From an uncultured Bacteroidota bacterium (GTDB lineage: Bacteria; Bacteroidota; Bacteroidia; Chitinophagales; Saprospiraceae), in assembly GCA_937872515.1 (NCBI GenBank), contig CALMSX010000035.1:1-40236 (forward strand): DNA of 40,236 nucleotides, written 5' to 3'. The translations under genes and the position numbers were made by a program. Positions 17,007-26,600 of the stretch are shown here, piece after piece (the stretch's first letter is position 1; each line of letters starts with the position of its first letter). The notes below the pieces were generated by a model. It made no database searches. It saw nothing but the letters and a program-made list of their open reading frames with translations, and had not been told where the DNA came from.

Positions 17007-17900
17007 ATGATGAAGACCTCTATCCATAGGACACAAAAAAACAGACAGCAGGGAGCTGCTATAAGAATGGTAAGCCCCTATCTGATCCACCTGGCTGTTT
17101 TTGTTTTGTTTCCCGTTTTGTTTTCGATCTTCCTTACCTTTCATCAATGGAACATCATTTCACCTATGAAATATACAGGTCTTGACAACTACCTTCACCT
17201 TGTCAACGATCGTTTGTTTTGGAAGGCCATAATCAATACCTTATTTTTTTTAGTCATTCACATTCCGCTACAGCTTGTCGTAGCCTTATTCCTGGCGTGG
17301 TTGCTCAATGAAAAAATAATTTTACGCCCTTTTTTCAGAGCTTCTTTTTTTATGCCTGTCGTCATATCCGGGGTAGTAGTTACTACCATGTGGCAGCAAT
17401 TGTACGGACTTGAAACAGGGGTGCTCAATCAATTGCTAACCGCAATAGGGCTTTCCAGAGTAGAATGGCTTTCACATCCTGCAATGGCCATGGTTTCTAT
17501 TGCCATTATGGCCACATGGAAAAATGTAGGTTTGTACACCATTCTTTTTTTGGTTGGTTTGCAGGCAGTGCCTCAAAGTCATTATGAAGCAGCCCGAATG
17601 GAAGGTGCAAGTCCATGGCAACAGTTTTGGTACATAACATTGCCAGCCATCAATCCTACCATTTTTATGGTCTTCGTTTTATCAACCATTGGTGGATTTA
17701 GTTTGTTTATTGAACCCTATATTATGACAGATGGGGGCCCTTTAAATGCTACCCTTTCTGCCATGCTTTATATCTACCGACAGGCCTTCGGTTACTACCA
17801 CATGGGTTATGCAGCTACCTTAGGTCTGGTCTTTGCCCTTCTCATCCTGTTGGTTGTAGCCATCCAGAAGAGGTATGTTGAAAATACAGAAAACGCCTGA
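17007..17900 (+). CDS. ABC sugar transporter permease (MalF/UgpA type)
   Basis: Six membrane segments of the binding-protein-dependent permease fold are visible. The EAA loop that docks on the ATPase lies at about 193-212 (EAARMEGASPWQQFWYITLP). The N-terminal SPYLIHLAVFVLFPVLFSI and the FFMPVVISGVVVTTMWQQLY segment are typical of the MalF-type subunit. It begins nine bases after the binding-protein gene and pairs with the MalG-type permease downstream. Confidence 0.95.
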   Translation: MMKTSIHRTQKNRQQGAAIRMVSPYLIHLAVFVLFPVLFSIFLTFHQWNIISPMKYTGLDNYLHLVNDRLFWKAIINTLFFLVIHIPLQLVVALFLAWLLNEKIILRPFFRASFFMPVVISGVVVTTMWQQLYGLETGVLNQLLTAIGLSRVEWLSHPAMAMVSIAIMATWKNVGLYTILFLVGLQAVPQSHYEAARMEGASPWQQFWYITLPAINPTIFMVFVLSTIGGFSLFIEPYIMTDGGPLNATLSAMLYIYRQAFGYYHMGYAATLGLVFALLILLVVAIQKRYVENTENA

Positions 17901-18040
17901 TGATGAAGATAATAAAACACATATCACTTACATTTCCTTTGGTACCAACCGTGTTTATTGGTTCCAGGTTGAGTGCATGGATTGTTAGTGTTTTGAAAGA
18001 TACAATTTCGAACCTTACCAAAATACAACCTAATGGGTAG
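17900..18040 (+). CDS. Possible small protein bridging the two permease genes (46 codons)
   Basis: An ATG overlaps the stop of the first permease (TGATG) and the frame stays open to a TAG that overlaps the start of the second permease. It thus fills the 132-base gap exactly. The translation begins MMKIIKHISLTFPLVPTVFIGS and is basic and hydrophobic at the N-terminus. The exact stop-start overlaps at both ends suggest translational coupling, but a chance frame is possible and there is no family match. Confidence 0.3.
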   Translation: MMKIIKHISLTFPLVPTVFIGSRLSAWIVSVLKDTISNLTKIQPNG

Positions 18041-18854
18041 GAAAACAGGAAAGACAGCCATGGTTGTGTTACTGGGATTGGCAGCTCTGTCCTTCCTATA
18101 CCCCTTTTACTGGATGTTGGCAGCTTCCTTTACCAAAGAAGAGTACATCGGCCAGTTGTTATTTGTACCAAACGAATTTACCTTCGACAATTATCTCCAA
18201 ATGTTTAAAAAGATTCCCATCGGCAGGGCTTTTTTCAACAGCACGGTTGTTGCACTTTTGGTTACTGCCGGTGTGATCGTTACTTCTTCAATGACGGGTT
18301 ATGCCCTGGCAAAGCTGGATTTCAAAGGCAGGTCGACATTGTTTTATGTGCTGATATTTACCATGACTCTGCCTTTTCAAATCACATTGATCCCCAACTA
18401 TATTACCATGGTAAAATTAAACTGGGTTGATAATTTGGTGGCCCTTGTCATTCCGGCACTCAACAATGCCTTTGCCATTCTGTTGTTTCGGCAGGCTTTT
18501 CAGCAATTACCTGATGCGCTGGTAGCTGCTGCCCGGGTTGATGGGTGTAAGGAGTGGACCATCGTTTATCGCATCCTCATGCCCAACGCTGTGCCAACCA
18601 TCATAACCGTGGGCATCATTACCTTTATGAATGTTTGGAACGATGTGATGTGGCCCCTCATTGTCATTCGTGATGAAAACCTAATGACCATGCCCCAGTT
18701 GGTCACCCTGTTTGCTGTAGGCGGCAGGGCGGAAGCGCAGCTGGGCGTAAAATTGGCATCCTCTGTATTACTGGCACTGCCAATCTTTGTAGCTTACCTG
18801 TTCTTTCAAAAACATTTTATCAGAAGTATGGCCGCCAGTGGCCTGAAAGATTAA
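18033..18854 (+). CDS. ABC sugar transporter permease (MalG/UgpE type)
   Basis: The protein has the MalG-type layout: a short N-terminus followed by LAALSFLYPFYWMLAASF, six membrane segments and the ATPase-docking loop at about 164-183 (VAAARVDGCKEWTIVYRILM). It completes the inner-membrane pore with the MalF-type permease. Twelve bases separate its stop from the GH130 start, so both are in one operon. Confidence 0.95.
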   Translation: MGRKTGKTAMVVLLGLAALSFLYPFYWMLAASFTKEEYIGQLLFVPNEFTFDNYLQMFKKIPIGRAFFNSTVVALLVTAGVIVTSSMTGYALAKLDFKGRSTLFYVLIFTMTLPFQITLIPNYITMVKLNWVDNLVALVIPALNNAFAILLFRQAFQQLPDALVAAARVDGCKEWTIVYRILMPNAVPTIITVGIITFMNVWNDVMWPLIVIRDENLMTMPQLVTLFAVGGRAEAQLGVKLASSVLLALPIFVAYLFFQKHFIRSMAASGLKD

Positions 18855-18866
18855 TTTATAGAATTT

Positions 18867-20123
18867 ATGTGGCATACCCTTAAAAAAAGTAAACTCATCC
18901 TTACCCACGATGTGAAAAGAGTGATCCTCAGATACCTCAACTTTGGAAGAGAAGATCGCATTCAACCTGTTTTCCATTATGTTGAGGCGCTCTCTGAGGA
19001 AGAGGTGATCAACCAACTCAATGGATTAAACGAACTGTATGCAGACAGGCATTTCGACCTGAATGCAGCCTGGCTGTCTAACTTTCACAATCTGGGACCA
19101 TCCTTTTTGTCGCCCAGTTGGTCAGTGGCACGACAAGCATTGCTGGGGGCCTATTTCACGATGGAATATAGTGTTGAATCTGCTGCTTTGTTTAATCCTT
19201 CTATGGTCCTTCAAGGCAAAATGGGAATCGATGGTAGTCAGGCTTTTGTGATGAGCCTTCGATCTACTGGTGAAGGACACATTTCATCCATCTCATTCCT
19301 CGAAGGTATTATCTCAGCAGATGGCACCATCTCTGTGAGTGAGAGGAATAGAAAAATTAATGCTGGAACTATTTTGCCCACTGAAGACGAGGAAGAGTAT
19401 GATGTGGTCTTTGATTCATCAATTCCACTTAATAGCAGGATCTTGTTTCCAGTCTCTCCCGGTGAATGCAATGGAATGGAAGATGTGCGTTTGACGAGGA
19501 TGCAATTAGATGATGGAGAAGAAATATATTATGGCACGTATACCGCCTACAATGGGAAAAAGATTATGCCCAAGTTGATTCGTACCCGCAACTTTTTGCA
19601 CTTTGAGATAAGGAGACTGCATGGTAATGCGGTTATGGATAAAGGCATGGCTTTTTTTCCAGAAAAGGTCAATGGCAAATTTGTGGTCACAGGCAGGCAG
19701 GATGGCAGACATTCTACCATCATGTTTAGCGATGTGCTCACTCATCAGGATGAATACAAGGTTTTACTCAAACTCAGGTACGATTGGGATGTGCTACAGA
19801 TGGGCAATTGTGGTAGTCCGGTAAAAACACCCCATGGCTGGTTGTTACCCACCCACACCGTTGGCCCTATGAGGAGATACGTTTTATCCATGGTTTTGTT
19901 AGACTTACATGACCCTTCGCGTGTGCAGGCAACTTTGTCGCAGCCTTTATTACAGCCAGATGCCTTTGAAAGAGAAGGATATGTGCCCAATGTTTTATAT
20001 ACTTGCGGCATTGTAATATTTAATCAAAAATTAATTCTTCCTTATGCCATGTCTGACAGTGCCATCGGTTTTGCAAGCGTAGATGTGGAAGAAGTGATCA
20101 GTAAAATGGTGCCTTATGAGTAA
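18867..20123 (+). CDS. GH130-like glycoside phosphorylase/hydrolase, long form (418 aa)
   Basis: The family signature for GH130 is the conserved acidic motif SPGECNGMEDVRLTRM (E205, D206, R208), with AALFNPSMVLQ and LGPSFLSPSWSVARQAL nearby. Additional family segments are MGNCGSPVKTPHGWLLPTHTVGPMRRYVLSMVLLDLHDPSRV and GYVPNVLYTCGIVIFNQ. No signal peptide is present, so it acts in the cytoplasm on the imported sugar. GH130 members mostly split beta-1,4- or beta-1,2-mannosides by phosphorolysis. It is longer than the second GH130 here and has an extra N-terminal region of about 70 residues, so it probably belongs to another subfamily. It overlaps the next gene by eight bases. Confidence 0.9.
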   Translation: MWHTLKKSKLILTHDVKRVILRYLNFGREDRIQPVFHYVEALSEEEVINQLNGLNELYADRHFDLNAAWLSNFHNLGPSFLSPSWSVARQALLGAYFTMEYSVESAALFNPSMVLQGKMGIDGSQAFVMSLRSTGEGHISSISFLEGIISADGTISVSERNRKINAGTILPTEDEEEYDVVFDSSIPLNSRILFPVSPGECNGMEDVRLTRMQLDDGEEIYYGTYTAYNGKKIMPKLIRTRNFLHFEIRRLHGNAVMDKGMAFFPEKVNGKFVVTGRQDGRHSTIMFSDVLTHQDEYKVLLKLRYDWDVLQMGNCGSPVKTPHGWLLPTHTVGPMRRYVLSMVLLDLHDPSRVQATLSQPLLQPDAFEREGYVPNVLYTCGIVIFNQKLILPYAMSDSAIGFASVDVEEVISKMVPYE

Positions 20124-21399
20124 AATGTATTTGGGTTTATTACTTTTATTGGCCCCACTGGTTTGCAGCGGCCAAAGGCTGTTCAATGATGCTCACCTCA
20201 ACCATCTTTTTCAGGAAATGGAAGTTAAGGGAGATACACTGGGTGCAGTCTGGATCTATTGTGAGGCACCAGACTACAAAAGGGTGGGTGATGATGATGA
20301 GGGATTTACCTGTGTAGACGATGTGGCAAGGGCTTTAATTGTCTACTGCCGAGAATACAAACGCCAACCATCTCAGGCGCTTGCTAAAAGAATACAAAGA
20401 TTGGCTGATTTTATCATCTTTATGTCGGATGGAAATGGGATGTGGTACAACTTTATGTGGAAAGAAGAAACCATCAATAAGGAACATGTAAATAGTAAAG
20501 CCACGCCAAATTTTTGGACATGGCGGGCATATTGGGCTCTTTCAGAACTAGCCCTTATCGATCTCCCCTTAACTGCTGAAAAACAAAAGGTGATAGATGG
20601 CTTGTGTACAAAAACGGAAATATTAATCGATTCTATCCTTTCTGCCCAAAGAGGTGAACTTAATGTGTTTGACATTAAGTTGTCAAAATTATACGATAAG
20701 CCAGGCGCAGACCAACTCTCTGTAATGTTGTTGGCCTTGTGCAACAGGTATGAAAAATCGAAACGACAGGCTCAATTGCATAAAATCAAAATAATTGCAG
20801 ATAACCTGGCCATGTATGTTTTGGGAAATGAAGAGTCGCCTCCCTTTGGAGCCATCTTATGCTGGAATTATTATTGGCATGCCTGGGGTGCCTCTCAATA
20901 CTATGCCCTCCTTAATGCCTATAAACAAACCCGTTACCCGTTATACCTTGAAAAGGCCTTAGAAGGTCTTGATTTTTTTTATCCTTGGTTACAAAAAAAC
21001 AACTATCCTGCTGAAATGAAATTGACCAAGATGGAGGGTAATTATGTTTGGACTTCAATTGACTTTTATCCCCAGATTGCCTATGGATTCAGTCCTATGA
21101 TCCTGGCTGCTACTGAAGCTGCAACCTTGACTGGAGATAAAAAATATGCCCTGCTCGCCTTTGAATCTGCCATGTGGTTTTTTGGAAAAAACAAGCCAGG
21201 CAAAAAGATGTACGATCCCGAAACTGGTATTTGTTTTGACGGAGTTGTAGATTCCCGAGAAATCAATAGTAACGCAGGGGCAGAATCCACCATCGAAGCC
21301 TTATTAGCCATGCAGGCACTTGAGCAACTACATACCTTTGGCAGGGAGTATAATTTTTTTTTAAACAACATTAATATCCGAACCCATGGCCTTCATTAA
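20116..21399 (+). CDS. Exported six-hairpin (alpha/alpha)6-like protein, possible glycosidase (427 aa)
   Basis: A signal peptide ([20 protein letters not shown]) precedes a helical protein with features of (alpha/alpha)6 toroids. Its [19 protein letters not shown] segment (about 60-80), [18 protein letters not shown] and the late [17 protein letters not shown] are shared with poorly characterised proteins sometimes fused to glycosyltransferases. Acidic residues in [11 protein letters not shown] could be catalytic, but no known family was assigned. It is placed between the GH130 and the ATPase with overlaps at both ends (8 and 14 bases), so it must be expressed with the importer and probably pre-processes the sugar in the periplasm. 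Confidence 0.8.
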   Translation: MSKMYLGLLLLLAPLVCSGQRLFNDAHLNHLFQEMEVKGDTLGAVWIYCEAPDYKRVGDDDEGFTCVDDVARALIVYCREYKRQPSQALAKRIQRLADFIIFMSDGNGMWYNFMWKEETINKEHVNSKATPNFWTWRAYWALSELALIDLPLTAEKQKVIDGLCTKTEILIDSILSAQRGELNVFDIKLSKLYDKPGADQLSVMLLALCNRYEKSKRQAQLHKIKIIADNLAMYVLGNEESPPFGAILCWNYYWHAWGASQYYALLNAYKQTRYPLYLEKALEGLDFFYPWLQKNNYPAEMKLTKMEGNYVWTSIDFYPQIAYGFSPMILAATEAATLTGDKKYALLAFESAMWFFGKNKPGKKMYDPETGICFDGVVDSREINSNAGAESTIEALLAMQALEQLHTFGREYNFFLNNINIRTHGLH

Positions 21400-22450
21400 G
21401 TTTGACAATGTCTCCAAGTCTTATGGCAAACAAAATGTCATATCTGGCCTTAACCTGGCAATTGAAAAGGGTTCCTTTACCGTGCTGGTGGGCCCTTCTG
21501 GTTGTGGAAAATCCACGTTACTGAGGCTGATAGCCGGTCTTGAGGATTTGGATGAAGGCGCATTATACATCGATGGAAAGTGTGTCAATCAGATTGAACC
21601 CAAAGACAGAGACATAGCCATCGTATTTCAAAATTATGCCCTTTACCCGCACATGACTACTTTCGAAAACATGGCTTTTGGTTTAAAAATACGAGGTATA
21701 GATAAAACACTCATAAGAGAAAAGGTTAACGAGGTGGCTTGCAGTTTACAAATTGAACATCTGCTTGACAGAAAACCAAAAGATATGTCGGGTGGACAGA
21801 GACAGCGGGTGGCCATTGGCAGGGCCATCGTGCGGGAGCCCAGGGTCTTTTTATTTGACGAGCCCCTAAGCAACCTCGACGCTAAACTCAGAAACCAGAT
21901 GCGTTGGGAAATTGCAGAATTGCACAAACGTCTTGGCATCACCACGGTTTATGTTACCCATGATCAGGTGGAAGCCATGACCCTGGGTGATAACATCGTG
22001 GTCCTGGACAAAGGTGTCATCAGACAACAGGGAAGTGCTAAACAGATATATGATCATCCCACGGATGAGTTTGTGGCTGGTTTTATTGGATCACCTCCCA
22101 TGAATTTTGCCAAAGCCTTTATTGCTCAGTCTGAACAGGGAGCTCAGATCTACAATGACCAAATCGGACTTCAAATCAACATACCCGGGTTGGACGCACC
22201 GCAGACAGTAACTGCAGTTACCTTAGGCATTCGCCCCGAGCACCTGACCCTTAAACAAGAAAAGGAAAATAGGGGAATAGAAGGTGTCCTGATGCACATG
22301 GAACACCTGGGCTATGAAACCTTTGCCCATTTTAAAATTAATGACCTTATATGGGTGGTCAGATGTACCGGCAGCCCGGAATGGGAAGCAGGCCAGTCGG
22401 TTTGGTTGGAATTTCAGACAGGTAAAATTCACCTGTTTTACACGGTGTAG
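21386..22450 (+). CDS. ABC sugar transporter ATPase (MalK/UgpC/MsmX type)
   Basis: All ATPase motifs are intact: Walker A G36PSGCGKST44, Q-loop near FQNYALYP, signature MSGGQ at 134-138, Walker B with D158-E159 ([11 protein letters not shown]) and H192 (YVTHDQ). A C-terminal regulatory TOBE/OB domain starts at about 235 ([12 protein letters not shown]), as in MalK-type subunits. It powers the importer formed by the two upstream permeases. The start overlaps the preceding gene by 14 bases. Its stop is nine bases from the stop of the convergent GH130 gene, and no separate terminator is evident between them. Confidence 0.95.
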   Translation: MAFIKFDNVSKSYGKQNVISGLNLAIEKGSFTVLVGPSGCGKSTLLRLIAGLEDLDEGALYIDGKCVNQIEPKDRDIAIVFQNYALYPHMTTFENMAFGLKIRGIDKTLIREKVNEVACSLQIEHLLDRKPKDMSGGQRQRVAIGRAIVREPRVFLFDEPLSNLDAKLRNQMRWEIAELHKRLGITTVYVTHDQVEAMTLGDNIVVLDKGVIRQQGSAKQIYDHPTDEFVAGFIGSPPMNFAKAFIAQSEQGAQIYNDQIGLQINIPGLDAPQTVTAVTLGIRPEHLTLKQEKENRGIEGVLMHMEHLGYETFAHFKINDLIWVVRCTGSPEWEAGQSVWLEFQTGKIHLFYTV

Positions 22451-22459
22451 TTGTAGGTT

Positions 22460-23515
22460 TTATTTTTCAACATTCATCAGCAATGAGGCGAGAATTTCCT
22501 GTATAGAAAATACAGCTCCGCAAATAACTTCATCAGAGGCCCCGTAATACAATTTAATAGTATCACCTTCTACCAGATGGCCATTGGTAAAAACCACATG
22601 ACCAAAAAAACCTTTTTGTTCATATACCGTATCCGGTTCCATAATTGGCACTGTGGTCCTTGCAATAACCTGAGTAGGGTCATTGGCATCCAGGAGTACA
22701 GCCCCAAGACAATACCTATGTTGGGCATCAGCTCCATGGTAAATTTCAAGCCATCCTTCTTCCGTTTTGATGGGAGCAGCGCCTGCACCAATTCTGGCTG
22801 AGTCCCACATACCTGAGCGTGTTTGAAGGATACATCGGTGATCTCCCCAGTGGATCATATCTGGCGAAGATGAAATCCAAATATAGTTGCCACCCAATCC
22901 AAGACCAGAGGGCCTGTGAAGGCAATAAAACTTGCCATTGATTTTTTCATTAAAGATTGCACAGTCTTTGTTGTGTGGCGGTAAGATCATACCCTCTCGG
23001 CTAAAATTTACCCAGTCATCTGTATGCATTAAACCTACGCCAACACCGTTTTCTGACACCTGGGTGTAAGTCAGATAATATCGATTTCCAATCTGGGTTA
23101 CCCGGCAATCTTCAATGCCAAAGGTTTCAAGACTCCCTTCTCCGAAAATTTTACTTTTTCTATCTTTTGGCTCATAAAAGTGTATGCCGTCATCACTACA
23201 CACCAATCTGAGGTGGGATAGGGTAGATAAATAGATTTTATCCTTGTACCCAACCATTCGCACATCCGACAAATCGAGGTCTTTGTCATTTCTGTCAAAT
23301 TCCAGAATTTCATAACTGCCATCATCTTTCATAACCGGAAAACTCACCATCCCTTCCGATTGGATGGGGCGTTCTGCTACCCTCAGCAATAACCAGGTTT
23401 TGTTTTCAAATGTAAATACACCGGGATTTAAAACACATTCTACAATCCAGTCACTATGACTTGGCGCAATGTCCCGGGTGTGGATAATTGGATTTTGGGT
23501 AAACCGCTGTACCAT
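22460..23515 (-). CDS. GH130-like beta-mannoside phosphorylase/hydrolase (351 aa)
   Basis: This is a compact GH130 protein. The key motif is ETFGIEDCRVTQIG with E135, D136 and R138. It also has NKDCAIFNEKINGKFYCLHRP, SARIGAGAAPIKTEEGWLEIYHG and YCLGAVLLDANDPTQVIART, all typical of the family. There is no signal peptide, so the enzyme is cytoplasmic. The likely reaction is phosphorolysis of beta-mannosides, giving mannose 1-phosphate. It is on the strand opposite the ABC operon and convergent with it. A strong terminator (23553-23576) separates it from the LamG gene, so it needs its own promoter in the short gap upstream, which I could not identify. Confidence 0.92.
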   Translation of the reverse strand: MVQRFTQNPIIHTRDIAPSHSDWIVECVLNPGVFTFENKTWLLLRVAERPIQSEGMVSFPVMKDDGSYEILEFDRNDKDLDLSDVRMVGYKDKIYLSTLSHLRLVCSDDGIHFYEPKDRKSKIFGEGSLETFGIEDCRVTQIGNRYYLTYTQVSENGVGVGLMHTDDWVNFSREGMILPPHNKDCAIFNEKINGKFYCLHRPSGLGLGGNYIWISSSPDMIHWGDHRCILQTRSGMWDSARIGAGAAPIKTEEGWLEIYHGADAQHRYCLGAVLLDANDPTQVIARTTVPIMEPDTVYEQKGFFGHVVFTNGHLVEGDTIKLYYGASDEVICGAVFSIQEILASLLMNVEK

Positions 23516-23552
23516 TGGATGTATTACTTTAAAGTGCTAATTTAGATTAAAA

Positions 23553-23576
23553 GAGCCTGCCTAAAAAGGCAGGCTC
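23553..23576 (-). terminator. Intrinsic terminator at the end of the SusCD operon
   Basis: GAGCCTGCC (23553-23561) and GGCAGGCTC (23568-23576) form a perfect 9-bp stem with a 6-base loop. On the minus strand the hairpin is followed by TTTTAATCTAAATT. It begins 24 bases past the stop of the LamG gene. Confidence 0.85.
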
Positions 23577-23600
23577 GTAACAAATTTTTGGTTACAATAA

Positions 23601-26600
23601 CTAACGTTTAACGAAACCAATGCTACCCAGTGACTTGCCTCCGGTAACAAAGTTTACCTGATACATACCACTTGGATAACTAGAAACATCTACTACTATT
23701 TTTTTGGATCTTAAAGCATCTGAAGTGATCCTTTGACTACCAATTTGTCTTCCCATGGCATCAATAACTCTTAGGTCAACCGTTGATCCCTCAAGACTGT
23801 GCTGGATAACAAGCTGATCAACTGCAGGATTGGGAAATACACCCTGGATGTATTCGTATACCCACTGCTGCTCTTTAGATGATGTAGTTCCTGTTTGGTA
23901 CAATTGATTGATTTCCTCACCAGTCAATGCCTTGTTGTAAATTTTAACATTGTCCAATGCACCTACAAAATACTGACCTCCTTCTATTGGGTTGTTGCCA
24001 AAACACAAAGGCCTGGTAGTAGCATTGAGCTTGCCTGGAGCAGGTTTTCTGTTTACTTCCTGTCCATTTACATAAATTACATCATCGGCTCCATCGTGTA
24101 CCATGGTAACATGCCACCAGAAACCCTGAACCAACTCGTTGCCATCTTTACTATCCATGTCTGAAATGAAATTTGGAAACTGGGTGTTGTTGCTGTTGGT
24201 TGTCCATACTATTTTTAAATGCTGGGGCAATGATATTTTCCAACGCTGATCCCAGTGACCAAAGTCCATAACATAGGCTTCAGCATCGGCAATGTTTTTG
24301 CCATCAACCCTGATCCAGAATGAAACAGAGGTATATTCTGACAACAACTGCACAGCATTTGGACACAAGATAGAGTCGCCATCTCCGTCAAATTTTACGT
24401 TCATTCCTCCCAATGGGTGAGTTGCAGTTTCATAACTAACATTTCCACCCGCTGCTCCGTGATTGAGATAAGGGGTAGCATCATTGGCATTACCTTCAAA
24501 TGGATAATGGGCTACCAATCCTGGTTCGCCTGTATCTAATGGCTCTGTAGTACTTACGGTCAATTCTGAAACAGCTGATAGGTTGCCAGAAAGGTCAAAA
24601 GCAGCAACTTCAAATGAATAGGCTGTTTTGGAGTCCAGTCCTGAAACCAAAACGGATACCACTTCAGGAGCAAGGCTGTCGTAATATACACCATCAACCC
24701 ACATAATATATCCGTCTACTTTTCTGTCGTCAATACTTGGATCCCAGGCAAGCAAAACAGAACTAAAACTTGGTGTTCCCCGCAAATTGCCAGGAGCGGT
24801 TGGTGGCGTTACATCGGGTGATTCATCAGGCCCGGTGGTAACTTTAAGGGTTGTAATTTCTGATTCGTTACCGGCTTCATCGATGGCACTTACCCCGAAC
24901 ACATAATCGGTCAATGGTGTTAACTGGGCAAATGTCTGTTCTGTAGCAGGTGTAATGGCTGCTAATGAACTGAAGATATATACATTGTAGGCCACCACAC
25001 CTACATTGTCAGAGGAGGGTCTCCAGCTTAGTGATACATTGTTAAATGTTACCTGACCATCCAAATTGAGTGGCGCATCAGGGGCTTCATCATCACCACC
25101 TTCTTCCAGCGCCTGGCTGTCGTAAAGTGCTTTGATGGCCGTAGCGTCAAGAGCCGTGTTGTAAATCTGTACCTCATCCATCAGTCCGTCGAACCAGCTG
25201 CCGCCATCCACTGCATTATAACCAATTCCCAATGGGTGAGTGGTCGAATTGAGTGTTCCAACTACATTTTTTTCTGCTACCTGTACTCCATTAAAGTAGA
25301 TGATATCTTTATTACCATCATGCACCATGGCTACATGAGTCCAGGATTTTAAAGGCAACGTGTTTCCTTCACCAGAATCCATGTCAGAAATGCCATTGCT
25401 GTGATTGGTCGTCCAAACAGGTTTTCCATGAGATGGCAGTGAAATCTTCCATCGCTCCTGCCAGCCTCCAAATGATAATAAATAATATTCGCCATTGTCT
25501 GCATAGGTATTAGGATTGATCCAGAAACTTACAGTAGTTGTGCCGCCATTGAGTTGTGGCGAGTTCTCTGCCCTTACTTCTGATCCTATGTTTTTAAACG
25601 CGGCACCTTTGTTGGCCTTGCCAAATCTGTCTTTGCCGGGGAAATATCCACTGGCATCGTTGTTGTAGGCAGTACCATCGTGGCCATTGTTATCAAAAGC
25701 ATATCTCGCTACCAGATTTCCGGCAATTGGCGTTTCAACACTTTGTTGACCATACAACTGACTGATTTCTGCATCATTCAATGCCCTGTTGTAAAGAGCT
25801 ACATCGTCTATGGCACCATCAAATATTCCTCCTTTGTCGATCGGATCCCAGCCAATTCCCAACGGATGTTGAGTTTTATCAAGGGCACCGCTCACTGATT
25901 TTTCATTCACTCTTACACCATTAAAATAGATGATGTCCTGGCTACCATCGTGAACCATGACTACATGGGTCCATGCATTCAATGCCAGTGGTGTGCCTGA
26001 ATCCATGTCACTGCAGCAGGCTCCGTTGGCGTGGGTAGTAAATACCGGCTTTCCGTGTGAAGGCAGAGATATTTTCCATCTTTCCTGCCATCCTCCATTC
26101 GACAATAAAAATACTTCTCCTGAACCAGGAAACTGATTGGGTTTTAGCCAAAAAGATACGGTGGTATAGTCGCTTTGTAATGCCGGAGAATTGTCCGCTG
26201 TTACCGTTCCTATTAGTGCGTTGTTGGCCCGGCCAAATCTATTGACAGTACCTGCGGCGTCATTGCTAACAACTCCATTATTGTGGAAGTCGGTGTCATC
26301 ATCTCCATTACCATTCATTGAATAACTGGCAACTAGATCTGATTGAGTGCCTGGAAAAGTTGCCTCCACTTGGTACCATGCATTGACTTCTGTTTCTGTC
26401 ATCGCTTTATTGATCAATACTACATCATCAAAGCTTCCGTCAAAAAATCCTCCTTTGTCAATAGGATCCCATCCGATGCCGAGTGGGTACTGAGTATCGT
26501 CCAACATGCCACTAACGGCCTTTTCATTTACCTTACTTCCGTTAAAATAAATGACATCACTGGTTCCATCATGCACCATGACAACGTGGGTCCATTTATT

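Noticed and set aside
22439..22447. ACACGGTGT palindrome at the end of the ABC ATPase gene as a terminator
   Set aside because: The stem is only four base pairs and inside the coding sequence.
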